The translations under genes were made by a program, and so were the position numbers. Positions 11,073 through 23,343 of a stretch of DNA of 64,000 bases are shown one piece after another (the first letter of the stretch is position 1; the number at the start of each line of letters is the position of its first letter). The stretch spans positions 40,871,280 to 40,935,279 of the forward strand of contig NC_083605.1 of assembly GCF_029168945.1 (NCBI RefSeq), given 5' to 3'. This DNA is from Cannabis sativa (Eukaryota; Streptophyta; Magnoliopsida; Rosales; Cannabaceae). The notes beneath the pieces were generated by a model. That model had not been told where the DNA came from and did no database searches. It worked only from the letters and a program-made list of their open reading frames with translations.

Positions 11073-12655
11073 GAGTACTTGTTGGTGAATCCGTCATGTT
11101 GGACTCATCGATCAAATTGCCAAGGCCTTCTTAGAAGAAGGTGTCCAGCTTGCATTGGGACCACATCGCACAATACCTCATCCTCATATTTGCTAATTCA
11201 GAAAGATACCAAAACTTGTTTGGTAACTCTCACTTCACCACTATCATTCAACCATTGCAACTTGTAAGGACGTGGATGTTTAAGCGTTGGAAGTCCAAAC
11301 TTCTCAACCATGAATGAACTAGCAACATTAGTACAGCTACCCCCATCAATGATCACATTACATACCTTGTCTTTCACATGACAACGAGTATGAAAAATCT
11401 TCTCACGCTGTACCTCTTCTTCCTCTTCTTTTGCTAGCGAGTTCAATGCTCGTCTAGTGACTAGTGCAAGCATGTCACCGTATTCTGGCCCATACTCTTC
11501 ATCTTCTATAGAAGCATCTTCCAATTGTGGCATATCAGCAAGCTCTTCTTCATCTTCAGAATCTACTTCACCATTTTCCCAAATCACCATAACTCTCTTA
11601 TTTGGACATTGGCTAGCTATGTGTCTTCGCCCTTGACATTTGAAACACTTTATCTCACTAGAACTAGATGAAAGAGGGGCTATTTTTCCTTGAGGTGTTG
11701 TAGTTGCGGTGGCTGGTTTGGGTGCAGAGGATGAACTAGGTTGATCCTCTTTCTTTGGGAAGTTTGACATCCAAGGTGTTGTATTTGGATTGTGTGGACT
11801 TGGCCTTGGCTTTGAGCTCAAACTACCCTTCTTAAGTTGTCTTTCAACTTTGATTGCCATGTGCACCAAATCTTCCAATTGCACATAATGGTGTAGTTCA
11901 ATGATATTAGCAATCTCTCGATTCAATCCATTCAAAAACCTTGCCATTGTTGCCTCCCGATCCTCTTCCACATTGGCTCTAATCATAGCCATCTCCATCT
12001 CCTTATAATACTCATCAACACTCTTGTAGCCTTGATGAAGACCTTGCAACTTGAGGTACAAGTCTCGATAATAGTGAGATGGTACAAAATGCCACCTCAT
12101 TACCCTCTTCATAGCCTCCCAAGAGTCAATATCTCGTTCTCCATTCCTCCTCCTATTGATGCACAACTGATCCCACCAAACAATAGCATGGTCAGTAGAT
12201 TCCATGGCAGCAAGTTTTACCTTTTTCGTTTTAGAATAGTTGTGACAATCAAATACCAATTCCATCTTCTTCTCCCACTCCAAGTATGCTTCAAGATCAC
12301 TCTTCCCTTGAAAAGAGGGAATTTTCATCTTTATATTTCCCAAATAATTATCTACCTAGTTCCTAGCTTCTCTATCCCAACCATACCTCCTATGGTTACC
12401 TACTGGTATCCCATCAAACTCTTCATCAGAAATTATCCCATCCCCATCTAATTCATTATCATCCCTTTGGTGAACCCTATTCCTCCGCTGCCTCCTTTGG
12501 GTTCCCTCTTCTACTCTATCTAGCCTTGCATGTATTTGTTCACACTCCTCTCGCATCATCCTCGTCATCTCCCCCATCAAAGCTTGAAGTTGTAAATTTG
12601 AAACCGTAGGTGGTGTACTTTCATTACCAATATTTTCTTCTGGATCTTTTGACAT
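11073..12655 (-). pseudogene. CRM-like gag and protease region
   Basis: The likely start is the ATG at 12655 (MSKDPEENIGNES), chosen because gag-like sequence follows; an upstream Met at 12706 lies in leader sequence. The frame meets a TAG at 12355-12353, then continues in the same frame to 11198. It has the retrotransposon gag core (YLEWEKKMELVFDCHNYS, WWDQLCINRRRNGE, ANVEEDREATMARFLNGLN), a CCHC zinc knuckle in which the expected Gly-His context reads CFKCQGRRHIASQCPN, an acidic stretch, and a protease-like motif IIDGGSCTNVAS. After the stop at 11198, protease-linker sequence (MQAGHLLLRRPWQFDR) continues to about 11073. Nucleocapsid and capsid roles are inferred from family membership. Confidence 0.82.
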
Positions 12656-13456
12656 GATTGAATTTTGCAAAAATAAGTTAGAATAGATAAAGAGAGACCT
12701 CACCACACTCCCTCATGTGTTTCACTAAAAAAAATAATAATTTCACTCAATTCACTCGTGTTTTCACTCAAATTTGATGGCTTATACCCTCAACAAAGCT
12801 CACAACTCTGCCTTTTTTCCACTCATATTTTTCTTTGACATCTTTAAACGTTAATCAAACAGTTCAAGGGAGGATTCAAGCAGAAATTCAAACCAGACAA
12901 ACCAAACGAACACCGATAAAAACTGAAAAAAAAAGTAAATGATGATTTTTGGAACACTTGTGTGGGGTTTTGGCAAACAAGCCTCTAGACTATGGAGACG
13001 AAGAAAATACCAAAAAAAAAATGACGAGAGGTTTCCAGATTCTTTTTTTTTTTTTTTTTTTTGCTCGGTTTCCTTTCCTTTTTTTTTAAAGAAATTGAAA
13101 AAATTTTTACTTGCTAATGACACAGAAAAAAAAAAAGGAAACCAAGTAGACAAGCTTTATGAAACAATTTTGGGAAACCAATGAGAAACAAAAATAAGGA
13201 AACAGATTTGTGACACAAATAGGGAAACTAGAATCCAGCAATAACCAATTGGAGTTTTCTTTTTAAGCAAAGACACAATGTTTGACACAAGAAAATTCTC
13301 AGAATGTGGTTCTAACAATTTTTGGATTTCACAAAGAAAAATAGAAGAGATGAAACACGAATTGATAGGAAAATAGAACACAAGTTAAACAAGATTATAG
13401 AACATGAATTGAAAAAAAAACATAAAAGATAGATAGGCCAAACCCGATGATCCTAA
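12656..13456 (-). other. leader of the CRM-like element
   Basis: About 0.8 kb between the primer-binding site and gag. It contains homopolymer-rich stretches (T-run near 13043-13062, A-run near 13125-13137) and no coding frame that I can support. Confidence 0.6.
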
Positions 13457-13470
13457 GCTCTAATACCAAA
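13457..13470 (-). promoter_or_regulatory. primer-binding site of CRM-like element
   Basis: The minus strand next to the 5' LTR reads TTTGGTATTAGAGC. This matches the initiator Met-tRNA complement TGGTATCAGAGC with one C-to-T change. Confidence 0.75.
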
Positions 13471-14089
13471 TGATATGAACCACACCAATAGTTGTGATGA
13501 AACTTGATACCAATTATGGTAGCCTCTAAGAATTCTTGAAATTCGGATGTGGAACCGCGACCCAATGCTTAGTTAACCATCAACCTTAGTATGACGGAAG
13601 ATGCCACAAATAGTGATGGAAATTCGTTTGATAAGTCAGGTTGATCGCCACAAGGAATACTCCTTGATAAGTTTGAATAGTTCTCTCAAGAACTCAAGAA
13701 GAAAACCTCTCAAAATTTTATTTCAAAATATTCTAATTTTTCAAAGTGTTTACAAGGCTTTATATAGCCAACTTACAACCTAGAAAAAAGGACACTAAAA
13801 GAAAGACAATTTTCTAAATAAAACAAAGACAAAATAAAGGAAACAAAATTAAAAGGGAAAGCTGCCAAATGCTTTGAAAAACGTGATAAGCTCAATTTAG
13901 GTCTAAATTGAGTCTACTTTGATGAGAAGCATAAATCTTTGTTCTCCTTCAGTGTTGACTGCGGTCTCCTCTTATTTTAAAACTCTGTTGACTAATTTGT
14001 TGAGTTCTTCTTTGAATCTCTTCGCTCGCGCCCTCATCACCGAACCAACTAGAACTTTACTTGTATCTTTAGCCTTAGTGTTCTCATCA
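13471..14089 (-). repeat. CRM-like 5' LTR (619 bp)
   Basis: The plus strand starts TGATATGAACC and ends GTTCTCATCA, so on the element strand it starts TGATGAGAAC and ends beside the primer site. Its upper half matches 5128-5443. The sequence right after 14089 is copia RNase H coding, marking the insertion edge. Confidence 0.82.
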
Positions 14090-14772
14090 TGAGAAGGCTT
14101 CCTTATGCTTCAGCAATTGGGAGTCTAATGTATGGAATGTTATGCACTAGACCTGACATTTGTTATGCAGTAGGAATTGTGAGCTTGTATCAGACAAATC
14201 CAGGAGAGGAACATTGGAATGCAATTAAGCATATTTTGAAGTACTTGAAAAGTATAAGGCAATACGTGTTAGTCTACAAGGGTGGTGCTTTGAATCCCAT
14301 AGGTTATACCGATTTAGATTTTTAGGCTTATCTTGATGACAGAAATTCTACATCTGGGATGGGGTTTACTCTTGGGGGTGGAGCAGTTGTTTGGAAAAGT
14401 GCTAAACAAACCGCAATGTCAGACTCTACCATGGAGGCCGAATACATAGCTGCCGCAGAGGCTGCTAAGGAACTTGTCTAGCTTTGAAAGTTCTTCACAG
14501 GACTTGGTGTTGTTCCTGGAATCAAAAAACCACTGGTTTTACTTTGTGATAACACTAGAGCCATTGTCAACAGTAAAGAGCCTCGAAGCCACAAGAGAAG
14601 CAAACACATAGAGAGATTATATCACATCATCAGAGAATATGTGGCAAGAGGGGATGTACTGGTAGAAAAAGTGGACACTCAAGACAACTTAGCTGATCCA
14701 TTCACCAAAGTTTTGGCTGGAACTACATTTGAAAAGCACAGACTGAATTTACAATTAATTGAAATGTACTAA
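14090..14772 (+). pseudogene. copia RNase H region, C-terminal end of pol
   Basis: A single reading frame ends at TAA 14770-14772. It shows PYASAIGSLMYGMLCTRPDI, GEEHWNAIKHILKYLK, then RNase H sequence with [32 protein letters not shown] and the terminal DNLADPFTK motif. Three in-frame stops occur: one after YTDLDF near 14323, and two close together near 14479-14486 where Trp and Arg codons are usual. There is no frameshift. In the intact family this domain degrades the RNA template. Confidence 0.85.
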
Positions 14773-14784
14773 TTGTTTTATGTT

Positions 14785-14800
14785 AGTGCAAGTGAGAGTT
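14785..14800 (+). promoter_or_regulatory. polypurine tract of family A copia
   Basis: GTGCAAGTGAGAGTT directly precedes the LTR start TGTTGGG. The same tract, GTGCAAGTGGGAGTT, precedes the LTR at 57516. Confidence 0.65.
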
Positions 14801-15516
14801 TGTTGGGCTTTGTGCCCTAAATAAAATTCTATTTCAATGTAATCTTTTCTATTCAGTTATCAATAAAGAAACAGAATTATTTTCATTACTTATTTAGTAT
14901 GTTATTTGGTTCATATGATCATTTATATGTTTATCTGATTTATAAATTCATCCAAATCCTTATCACATTGATAGTCTTGTTTATTGTGTCGTTAGCACAG
15001 TGGAAAGTAATAGAGATTATGTGAATAAATGTATTCCTAGAGTTATCAGTACACAGGGTTTAACTGATATGATAATCTACAACATAGTTTACTTGCACCT
15101 AGGATAAGTGCTATGTCTTTTCCAAGGCACTGGTTAAAGTAAAGCTTGGGTTGGATGCATGGAGTATGCATTGGAAGGGATCAATATTGAACTTGGATTA
15201 GATATGATAAATTCACCGTAATATCTATTCAATTCAATATCACCTAGTTGATCCTAGATCAAATGATCTTAATCCTAACATGGTTAGGTTTGATCTCAAG
15301 AGTGTTGTTTGTGTTCTTTATTTTGTTAGTTAAGCCTACCTTTTGGTCTGGGTGATACGTACATTTAGGGAACATGATAGTACAATTGAGTGGGAGGGCT
15401 AATCATAGATATGGAATCTATAACTTCTATCCAGACATAGAAGTGAAACAATGATTTCTTTCGAGCTTGGCTAAACAGAGATAAATTGTTGAGTACTCAT
15501 TTCAGTGATTATATTA
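14801..15516 (+). repeat. family A 3' LTR, part 1
   Basis: Begins TGTTGGGCTTTGTGCCCTAA and matches the starts of the LTRs at 30862, 57516 and 63501. It ends at TATTA, the target duplicate of the inserted solo LTR. Confidence 0.85.
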
Positions 15517-17751
15517 TGTAACACCCTAACTAATTTAGGCGTATTACGTGATTTTTAAACGTACTGTGCAGCTCGTTGCTAATCAACGAGGTTTATGGAA
15601 AAACGTGATTAATTAAAATTTTGCTTTTTCATTAAACTTATAAACCATTTTACCAAAAAGTCTCGGGATCCCGATTTATAAAAATGTTTACAAACGCTTT
15701 TACTATTCAACTTTTACATCAAAATAAGGTCATCTAACGACCGTTACAAAAATCTCAGCCCTGCTGTCCCGAGGATCGTACGCTCCAGGCCTAACCGCCC
15801 CGACATGTACAATCCCATAAGCTCGCTCACGGTCCATCAGCAACTGCCTTGCCTTTACCTACACATGAACGTAAACTGTGAGTCGACAGACTCAGTAAGA
15901 AGAGCATAATAATATCATACATAAAACTGACTGCCGTGTCCAACACGATACTGAGTCCCGCTACTGCCATGTCCAACATGGTACTGAGCACTACTGCCAT
16001 GTCCAACATGGTACTGAGTTTTGAACGTTCAAGGGACGGTACTATTGACAAGTATCCTCCTGATCGGTCGAACCGGTCATACTCCGCCGCCGGTCATACT
16101 CCACCGTACCGACGGATAGGTCAATAGCACCGAACCACCAACCAAAGGTCGGCACTGATCGGTCGAACCGGCCATACTCCGCCGCCGGTCATACTCCACT
16201 CGTACCGACGTGACAGTGGTTGGGTGGTTCGAAGCCTTAATACATTTCTAATGCAATCTAACAGGCTTCCTACATGCACGCTAAACATGTAATCTACATA
16301 TGCATACTGTTATACTAATCTTACCTGGATTACGATTTCAGTGTGTGCCGTCAACCCGACCGGAACCGAAGCCGAACTACGGATTACATCGGCTCCTAAA
16401 GCATAAAAATCACAACGCTATAAGTGACACGCTAAATCACTTCCCGGGGACTAAAACTTGAAACTAAAAGTTTCCCTATCGATAAAAAGCATGGCAATAC
16501 CCCTAAAAACCCAAAAACGAGGAAAACTAGGGTTCTGAAAAATCCCCAACCGGCAGACCGGTTGCCCAACCGAATTCCGGCTCGGGAAAATTCGAACCCC
16601 ATCCGAATTCCGGATGCTCAACCGAATTCCGGTTCTCGCAAAGCAACCAAAAATCACATATCTTGACCAATTTAAACCCAATTGGTCCCAAACTTTCCAG
16701 ACCTGTTCTATATGCCCCAAATAACAATTCCAAGGCATCAAACCTACCCAGAAACCACATACACAAATTTTGCCATTGGAGCTCAAGCTTTGAGTTCCAA
16801 ACTCAAGCTTGAGCAAACCACCTAAACAAGCAATCAAACTAGCTTAATTCAACATAACTAAGCATAATATAAACTCTGCAAACTAACAAGAACAACAGCA
16901 ACAACACAGAACATAATCACAACATTTTCCTTCCAAAATTCATACTTTTTCACATAAAAACTACAAGCTTAACAATCTAACCTACATGCTTTCAACATAG
17001 CTCAATCAACAACAATAATCATGCTTTAATCCTCATAAATCAACAACAAAAACACAGCAGTAACATCTCTCAAATTCACATGCATTTACTCAACTATTTT
17101 CACTTAAAAATCAAGAAAACACAAAGGAAACTGTAAGGGATCAAACCTTGACTTGAATTACACTTAGAGGAGGAGAAAATCACAAGTTTTAGGCAGAAAA
17201 TTCCCAGCCCTAGCAGCCCAAGTCTCAGCCGAAAGAGGGAGAAAGAGAGAGCTTTGAATGTTTTTTTGAAATTTCTTTTAAAAAATGACTAAGTGTAAAA
17301 AGCTTGAGAAAAGAGGAATATAAGTCATATAAATCATTTATTTCAGCCAACATAATAAAAATAAACATTTATTTTTCCCATTTAATAAATCACATAAGAC
17401 AAAACACTAATGGGGCAAAAAGACCATTTTGCCCCTCCACCATAAAATCACATAAATCATACTAAAGGGGTATTTTTGGGACATTCTAAATTCCCGGCCA
17501 TTCCCGACATTCCCAATGTCTAAAACCCGTCCCCAAAATACTAACATACTAAGTTGTGATTTCTACTGAGCCAAACGCCGAGTTCCAAAATACCGGACAC
17601 CGGAAATGCGAAATATAAAAACTGCTGATGACATAATTATGCATATCTGAATTCCATAAAAATTAATGATAAATTATTTAAATAGCTATAAATAATTTCC
17701 TGATTAACATAAATAACTGCTAATTTCCAAATTAACTAAGCGGGCTTTACA
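15517..17751 (-). repeat. Tekay/Del-type solo LTR with TATTA duplication
   Basis: A 2235 bp LTR related along its length to the two LTRs of the full-length element at 21143-30528: starts TGTAACACCCTAACTAA on the plus strand, ends GCGGGCTTTACA. TATTA flanks both sides (15512-15516 and 17752-17756). No internal region remains, as expected after LTR-LTR recombination. It contains the same CCATGT-CCA-ACATGG repeats (15931-16020) and the ACCGG/CCGGT palindromes (16545-16640). Confidence 0.9.
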
Positions 17752-17756
17752 TATTA

Positions 17757-18765
17757 GTTCACTGAAATTTTATTTATTTGTGGCTAAGTGTTTTAATGAT
17801 AAAATACATTGAAGGGTGTAACGGTAAATTAATCCCTATGCAATGTAGATCATCTATAGAGGATCATTGATTATTGGGATTATAACAATTGATAATTAAT
17901 AGTGTATCTATATTTTGGAATATATAGAGCGTTCTATATAACTGAGAGTGCAATTCTAAGTTCTATAGTTGATTTACTTGGTAAATTCTAGATCTGCTTA
18001 TTGGAAGCTCGGTTATATAGGCCCATGGTCCCCATACTAGTTGAGACAAACTGTTTGTAAGACTCCGTTAATTGATTTTAGTTAATCAATTATAATTCTA
18101 AAATTAGACTATTTCTAGTTTATGAATTTTTCACTAAGATATGGCTTGATTGTGAAGAAATAGTATTTTAGGGTTAATTTATAAATTAAGAGACTTTATG
18201 GACTCTAATTAATAAATATTATAAATGAAAATTTTATTTGATAATTATTTTATTATTAAATAAATAGTTTTGGGATTTATAGGGTTGAAAATACAAAAGG
18301 TGGTATTTGTGAAAGATAGATAAAATAGTTGAGAAAAAATGGCAAAAACTAAACTAGTGTAGGACCCACTATGTGGGCGGCCACTAGATGGTTATTTTAC
18401 TCTATTTTTATCAATTTTTTATTCCAAATAATTCAACCCTAACCCTAGTGGAAATTAGTATAAAAGGAAGGTTATGGTCTCATTATCCAACTAATGCCTC
18501 TTAAGCTAAGAACCTAGTTTTCTCTCTAGGTTCATGAGACCTCTTCCTTCTTCTTCTTCTCATAATTTTGAACTACTATAGCCTCTCTTCACAAACAATT
18601 TCAAGCCTTAGGGATTGAGTGCATGCCCACACATATCAAGTAAGTCATCAATCATAGTGTGTAAGACTGTGAAGAATCCAAACAACAAGAAGGAGCTTCA
18701 GGCTCAGATCTTTGTGATACTCTGCTACAGAAAGGATACAAGGGTTAGAGATCTGAGCAAAAGGA
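17757..18765 (+). repeat. family A 3' LTR, part 2
   Basis: Continues the LTR interrupted at 15516. It includes the conserved block with a GGCGGCCACTAGATGG-type stretch (18376 on), CTTCTTCTTCTTCT near 18547 and GGGTTAGAGATCTGAG near 18742. It ends where the reversed LTR begins. Confidence 0.83.
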
Positions 18766-20659
18766 TGTTGGAATTTATTTTACCACAATCTTAGATCTAC
18801 TCACAAGTATGTTGTTTAACATCCTAAATATGAACTTTCTAAAACGATAATTAAACACATATAAAGTTAAGAAAACCTTACATTGGTTGCAGCGGAATAA
18901 TATGTCTCCTTCCACTCAGATCTCTAACCCTTGTATCCTTTCTGTCACAGAGTATTATCAAGATCTGAGCCCGAATGTCCTTCTCTTTGAATGTGATCCT
19001 TCACAGTCTTCCAATCTATGATTGAGGTACCACTTCCTGTGTGTGGGCACTACACTATCACTAGAGGGTTCGAAAATATGAAGAAGAAAAGAGAGAGAGG
19101 TAGGGTCGGCTATAAAGAGAAAGTGGAAGGGTCAGTTTTCAGAAAGGCAATCTTTTGAATTACTGACAAACTCTTTAAAAAACTTGTTATTTTGACTGAA
19201 CCATCACTTTCTATTTATAGGCAGCTACTAGGTTTAGGTTAGTAATTATTTGGCATTAAAATAATGAAAATATTAATTGGAAAAACTCAATCAAGTGGCC
19301 GGCCATAGGTGTTAATGGGCCTCACTTGGTTTTTGCAGTTTTCACCATTTTTATTTCTATTTTCTCAAAAACGCCAATTTTCCAATTCTAACCATTTAAA
19401 TGCCAAAACTAATTATTTAATAACTAAAATAGATTATTAAATAATATTGTCATTTAATATAATTATTAATTAGACATATAGAGTCTCTTAATTAATAAAT
19501 AAACCTAGAATCTCTTTTCTTTACAATTTCACCCCTGCTTGGTGTAAATTCACAAATTAGACAAAGTTTAACTTTAGAATTATAATTGATTAATCATAAA
19601 TCAATTATTGAGTCTTACAAGTAGTATGGTCTCAACTAGAATGGGGACCATGGATCTATAATGCTGAGCTTCCCATAAGCGAACCGAATTTACTAAGTAA
19701 ATTCCTAACTTATTAATTCCTTGTTGAATCCACTATTAGAACTTGGAATTGCACTCTCAGACTTATATAGAGCATTCTATATGTTCCACGATATAGATAT
19801 GCTATCTCATTTAACCATTGTTATAATCTTAATGTAATCAAAGATCCTCTATATAGATGATTTACATCGAGATGGGATAAATTTACCGTTTTCACCCCTC
19901 AATGTATTTGGCCCCTTAAAACACTTAGCTACCTGTAAATGATGTTTTAGTGATCTAAGAAATAGTCACTGAAACAAGAGCTCATCCATTTAGTTCTATT
20001 TAGCTAAGCTCGAAGGGAATCATCACTTGACTTCTATACACCAGTAGAAGCTATAGATTCCATATTTATGTTCAGCGCTCCCACTCAATCATACTATCAT
20101 GTTCCCAAAATATACGTATCACCCTGAGCCAAAAGTAGGCTTAACTAATAAATCAAAGAACATGAATAGCACTCCTGAGTTGAGCCTAAGCATATCAGAA
20201 TTTAGATTCTTTTAATCTAAGATCAACTAGTGATATTGACTTGGAAAGATACAACAGTAAGTTTATAATATCTTGACTAAGTTCAATATCGGTCCAGTCC
20301 AATGTATACTCCATACATTCGAAACTAGTATACTTTACCAATGTCCTGGAAAGAACATAACACTTACTCCAAGTGTAAGTACACATCATCGTTGATTATC
20401 ACATCTGTGTAAATCCAAAACACTGATGAAACAGAGAGTTAGTCTTTTGAATCATATAATCACAATTACATTCCACTATGTTGACAATACTGTAATTGTG
20501 AATAAGTATATGTTTTGGACTTAACTGATTTTGTTCATTTATTAAAAAATATTAAACCATAAGCATAAAAAATTCATGCAAACATAAATCACTTCAAATT
20601 TCTTAGATTGATAACTAATTAGATTGTAATGGGTTTTATTTAGGGCACGAAACCCAACA
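18766..20659 (-). repeat. reversed family A LTR nested in a family A LTR
   Basis: 1894 bp with TGTTGGAATTTATTTTACCA at the left and GAAACCCAACA at the right, opposite in orientation to the host LTR. No internal element sequence remains, so it acts as a solo LTR. The flanks share CAAAAGGA (18758-18765 and 20661-20668), longer than the 5 bp usual for copia, with one extra A at 20660. Confidence 0.83.
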
Positions 20660-20668
20660 ACAAAAGGA

Positions 20669-20809
20669 GTCATTTAATTTTGCTGGAACCAATGTAAGGT
20701 TTTTCATACCTTTTATGTGTTTATTTTATATCGTTTTAGAAGTTCATGTTTAGGATGTTAAAAACATACTTCTTACTAAATCTAGGTCCTGGTAAAATAT
20801 ATTCCAACA
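20669..20809 (+). repeat. family A 3' LTR, part 3
   Basis: The terminal 141 bp of the LTR begun at 14801. It matches the ends of the LTRs at 32580-32708 and 59260-59391, finishing with GGTAAAATATATTCCAACA. Confidence 0.83.
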
Positions 20810-21142
20810 AAAGGTTCTTTAATCAATTATCTAAAAAAACTTTAAAAATTTAAATTTTTTAAAGTGGAGTGGGTTTGCAATATATCATGTATCTCCAGAT
20901 GAATTCCGGTTAATCATACACACATATATATGCCCCTCAAGTAATTTTAAGAATAAAACTTTGTAATTACTTGAAAAATGATTCAACTTTATTAATAATT
21001 GAAGTTCAAAATATTACATCATTAATAGAGATTACAGCATCAGTCTACTGGTAGTAGGGTCGCAGATGTTCCACGTTCCAGTAGTTCTTTACTAGCGAGC
21101 TGTTAAGCTGGGTTAATTTGTAAACCCCGGTTCGTACTATTA
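20810..21142 (-). pseudogene. Tat-type pol C-terminus and 3' UTR
   Basis: The minus strand 21142-21045 encodes GVYKLTQLNSS...YWNVEHLRPYYQ followed by TAG, the usual last residues of Tat-lineage polyproteins. It joins in frame to the sequence at 30533 after removing the inserted element and one TATTA copy. Positions 20810-21044 are AT-rich 3' UTR without ORFs. Confidence 0.75.
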
Positions 21143-23342
21143 TGTAACACCCTAACTAACATAGGCGTATTACGTGATTTTTAAACATATTGTGCAGCTC
21201 GTTGCTAATCAACGAGGTTTATGGAAAAACGTGATTAATTAAAATTTTGCTTTTTAATTAAACTTATAAACAATATTACAAAAGACTCGGGATCCCGATT
21301 ATAAAATTATTTACAAAAAGTTTTAACTGTTTAACTGTTACATAAAATAAAGGTCGTCTAACGACCAGTTACAAAAATCAGCCTTGCTGTCCCGAGGATC
21401 GTACGCTCCAGGCCTAACCGCCCCGACATGTACAATCTTCACAAGCTCGCTCACGGCCCATCAGCTTTAGCCTTGCCTTTACCTACACATAAACGTAAAC
21501 TGTGAGTCGACGCATAATAATACTCATACATAATTCTAACTGCCGTGTCCAACACGATACTGAGTCCCGCTACTGCCATGTCCAACATGGTACTGAGCCA
21601 CTACTGCCATGTCCAACATGGTACTGAGTTTTGAACGTTCACAGGGACGGTACTATTGACAAGTATCCTCCTGATCGGTCAAACCGGTCATACTCCGGCT
21701 GCTGGTCATACTCCAGCCTGTACCGACGGGATAGGTCAATAGCACGGAACCACCAACCAAATGTCAGCCTGATCGGTCGAACCGGTCATACTCCAGCCTG
21801 TACCGACGTGACAGGGTTGGATGGTTCGAAGCCAATATACATAACTAATGTAATCTAATAGGCTTCCTACATGCACGCTAAACATGTAATCTACATATGC
21901 ATACTGTTATACTAATCTTACCTGGATTCCGAATTCAGGTGTGCCGGTCAACCTGACTGGAACTTTAGCTGAGTGGCGGATTACTGGCTCCTAAACCATA
22001 AAAATCACAACGCTATAAGTGACACGCTAAATCACTTCCCGGGGACTTAAACTAGGAACTAAAAGTTTCCCTATCGATAAAAAGCATGGCAATACCCCTT
22101 AAAACATAAAAACGAGGAAAAACGCGGGTTCTGAAAATTCCCCAACCGGTAGACCAGTTGCCCAACAGGAATTCCGGTTCTGGGAATTACTGGACCCTCA
22201 TCCGGAATTCCGGTTGCACAACCGGAATTCCGGTTCCTCGCAGGAATTTTTCAAAAATTCCTAATTCAACCAAATCAAACCCAATCTATACCAAACCTTC
22301 CAGACCTGCTCTAAATACCCCAAAGAACATATCCAAGGCATCAAACTAACCCAGAAATCACAGATACACAAATTGCCATTAAAGCTCAAGCTTTGAGTTC
22401 TAAACTCAAAGTTGAGCAAATCCCACAAACATGCATTCAAACAAGCTAGAATCTACTTAAACAAGCATAAATAAGCCTCTGCAAACAATAGAAAACAATC
22501 ACCACAAACACAGCAACCAATTTCCTCATTTTCTTCAAAATCACATTTTAAAGCTTAAAAATTCCAAACTTTGAACAACACAACTAGCATGCATTAAAAA
22601 CTATATAATGCATTCAATTAAAACCTAATCAAGCTTCTGTAAACAACAATTAAACACAGCAACAACATACTCAAATAATCATGCATTTACTCAACTTTTT
22701 CATCAAAATCTCAAGAAATTAAAGAGAAGTTACAAGAGCTAACCTAGCTTGAAATGAACCTTAAAGAGGGATGAATTCACAAGCAAATAACAATGGAGAA
22801 ATCAGCTCCTTGCTGCCCAAAGCTTGGCTGAAAATGAGAGAGAAAAACGAGAGTGTTTTCTTTGAGAAATTGTAATTTTTTTCTAAGTTTGGGAAAAAAT
22901 GAAATAAAGGCCACATAATCCCATTTTATTCAGCCAAATAATACTAAAAATAAACATTTACTTTTCAAATAAAAAGTCATTAAAAGACAAAACACTAATG
23001 GGGCAAAAAGACCATTTTGCCCCTCCACCATAAAATCACATAAATCATACTAAAGGGGGTATTTTTGGGAAATTCTAAATTCCCGGCCAATCCCGACATT
23101 CCCAATGTCTAAAACCCGTCCCCAAACTACTAACATACTAAATTGTGATTTCTACTGAGCCAAACGCCGAGTTCCAAAATACCGGGCACCGGAAATGCAA
23201 AATATGAAAACTACTGAATAACATAACCATGCATTTCTGAATTCCATAAATAACAGTAATAAATTATTTAAATAGCTATAAATAATTTCATAATTAATCA
23301 TAATTAACTGATAATTTCCAAATTAACTAAGCGGGCTTTACA
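21143..23342 (-). repeat. Tekay/Del 3' LTR (2200 bp)
   Basis: Plus-strand ends TGTAACACCC and GGCTTTACA. It contains two or three about 30 bp tandem units with CCATGTCCAACATGG hairpins (21540-21630), a second array built on GGTCATACTCC and CTGTACCGACG (21675-21810), and ACCGGAATTCCGGT palindromes (22165-22235). Relative to the 5' LTR it lacks AGACTCAGTAAGAAA near 21509. Confidence 0.92.
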
Positions 23343-23343
23343 A

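Larger units (their letters stand above)
5126..14089 (-). mobile_element. CRM-like Ty3-gypsy chromovirus, decayed and interrupted
   Basis: On the minus strand the order is 5' LTR (14089-13471), primer site, leader, gag, protease, reverse transcriptase, RNase H, integrase, then a partial 3' LTR (5443-5126) cut by the family A copia insertion. The integrase core is split by a 2.65 kb Mutator-like element. The CRM assignment rests on the gag sequence type and on the polyprotein frame running through the polypurine tract into the 3' LTR, a known feature of the CRM clade. Several stops and frameshifts make it inactive. It abuts the RNase H region of the copia element starting at 14090, so it probably inserted there. 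The rest of its 3' LTR lies left of the window. Confidence 0.8.
14090..20809 (+). mobile_element. family A copia, 3' end with a twice-interrupted 3' LTR
   Basis: The end of a copia polyprotein (14090-14772) is followed by a purine tract and a 3' LTR starting at 14801. The LTR is split by a Tekay/Del-type solo LTR at 15517-17751 and a reversed family A LTR at 18766-20659, and ends at 20809. The three LTR parts (716, 1009 and 141 bp) add up to 1866 bp, matching the uninterrupted family A LTRs. The 5' part of the element is cut off by the CRM-like element and must lie left of the window. Confidence 0.82.

Noticed and set aside
15931..16020. Short regularly spaced repeats considered as a CRISPR-like array.
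   Set aside because: Too few units, no unique spacers, located in a plant LTR and present in all three LTR copies.
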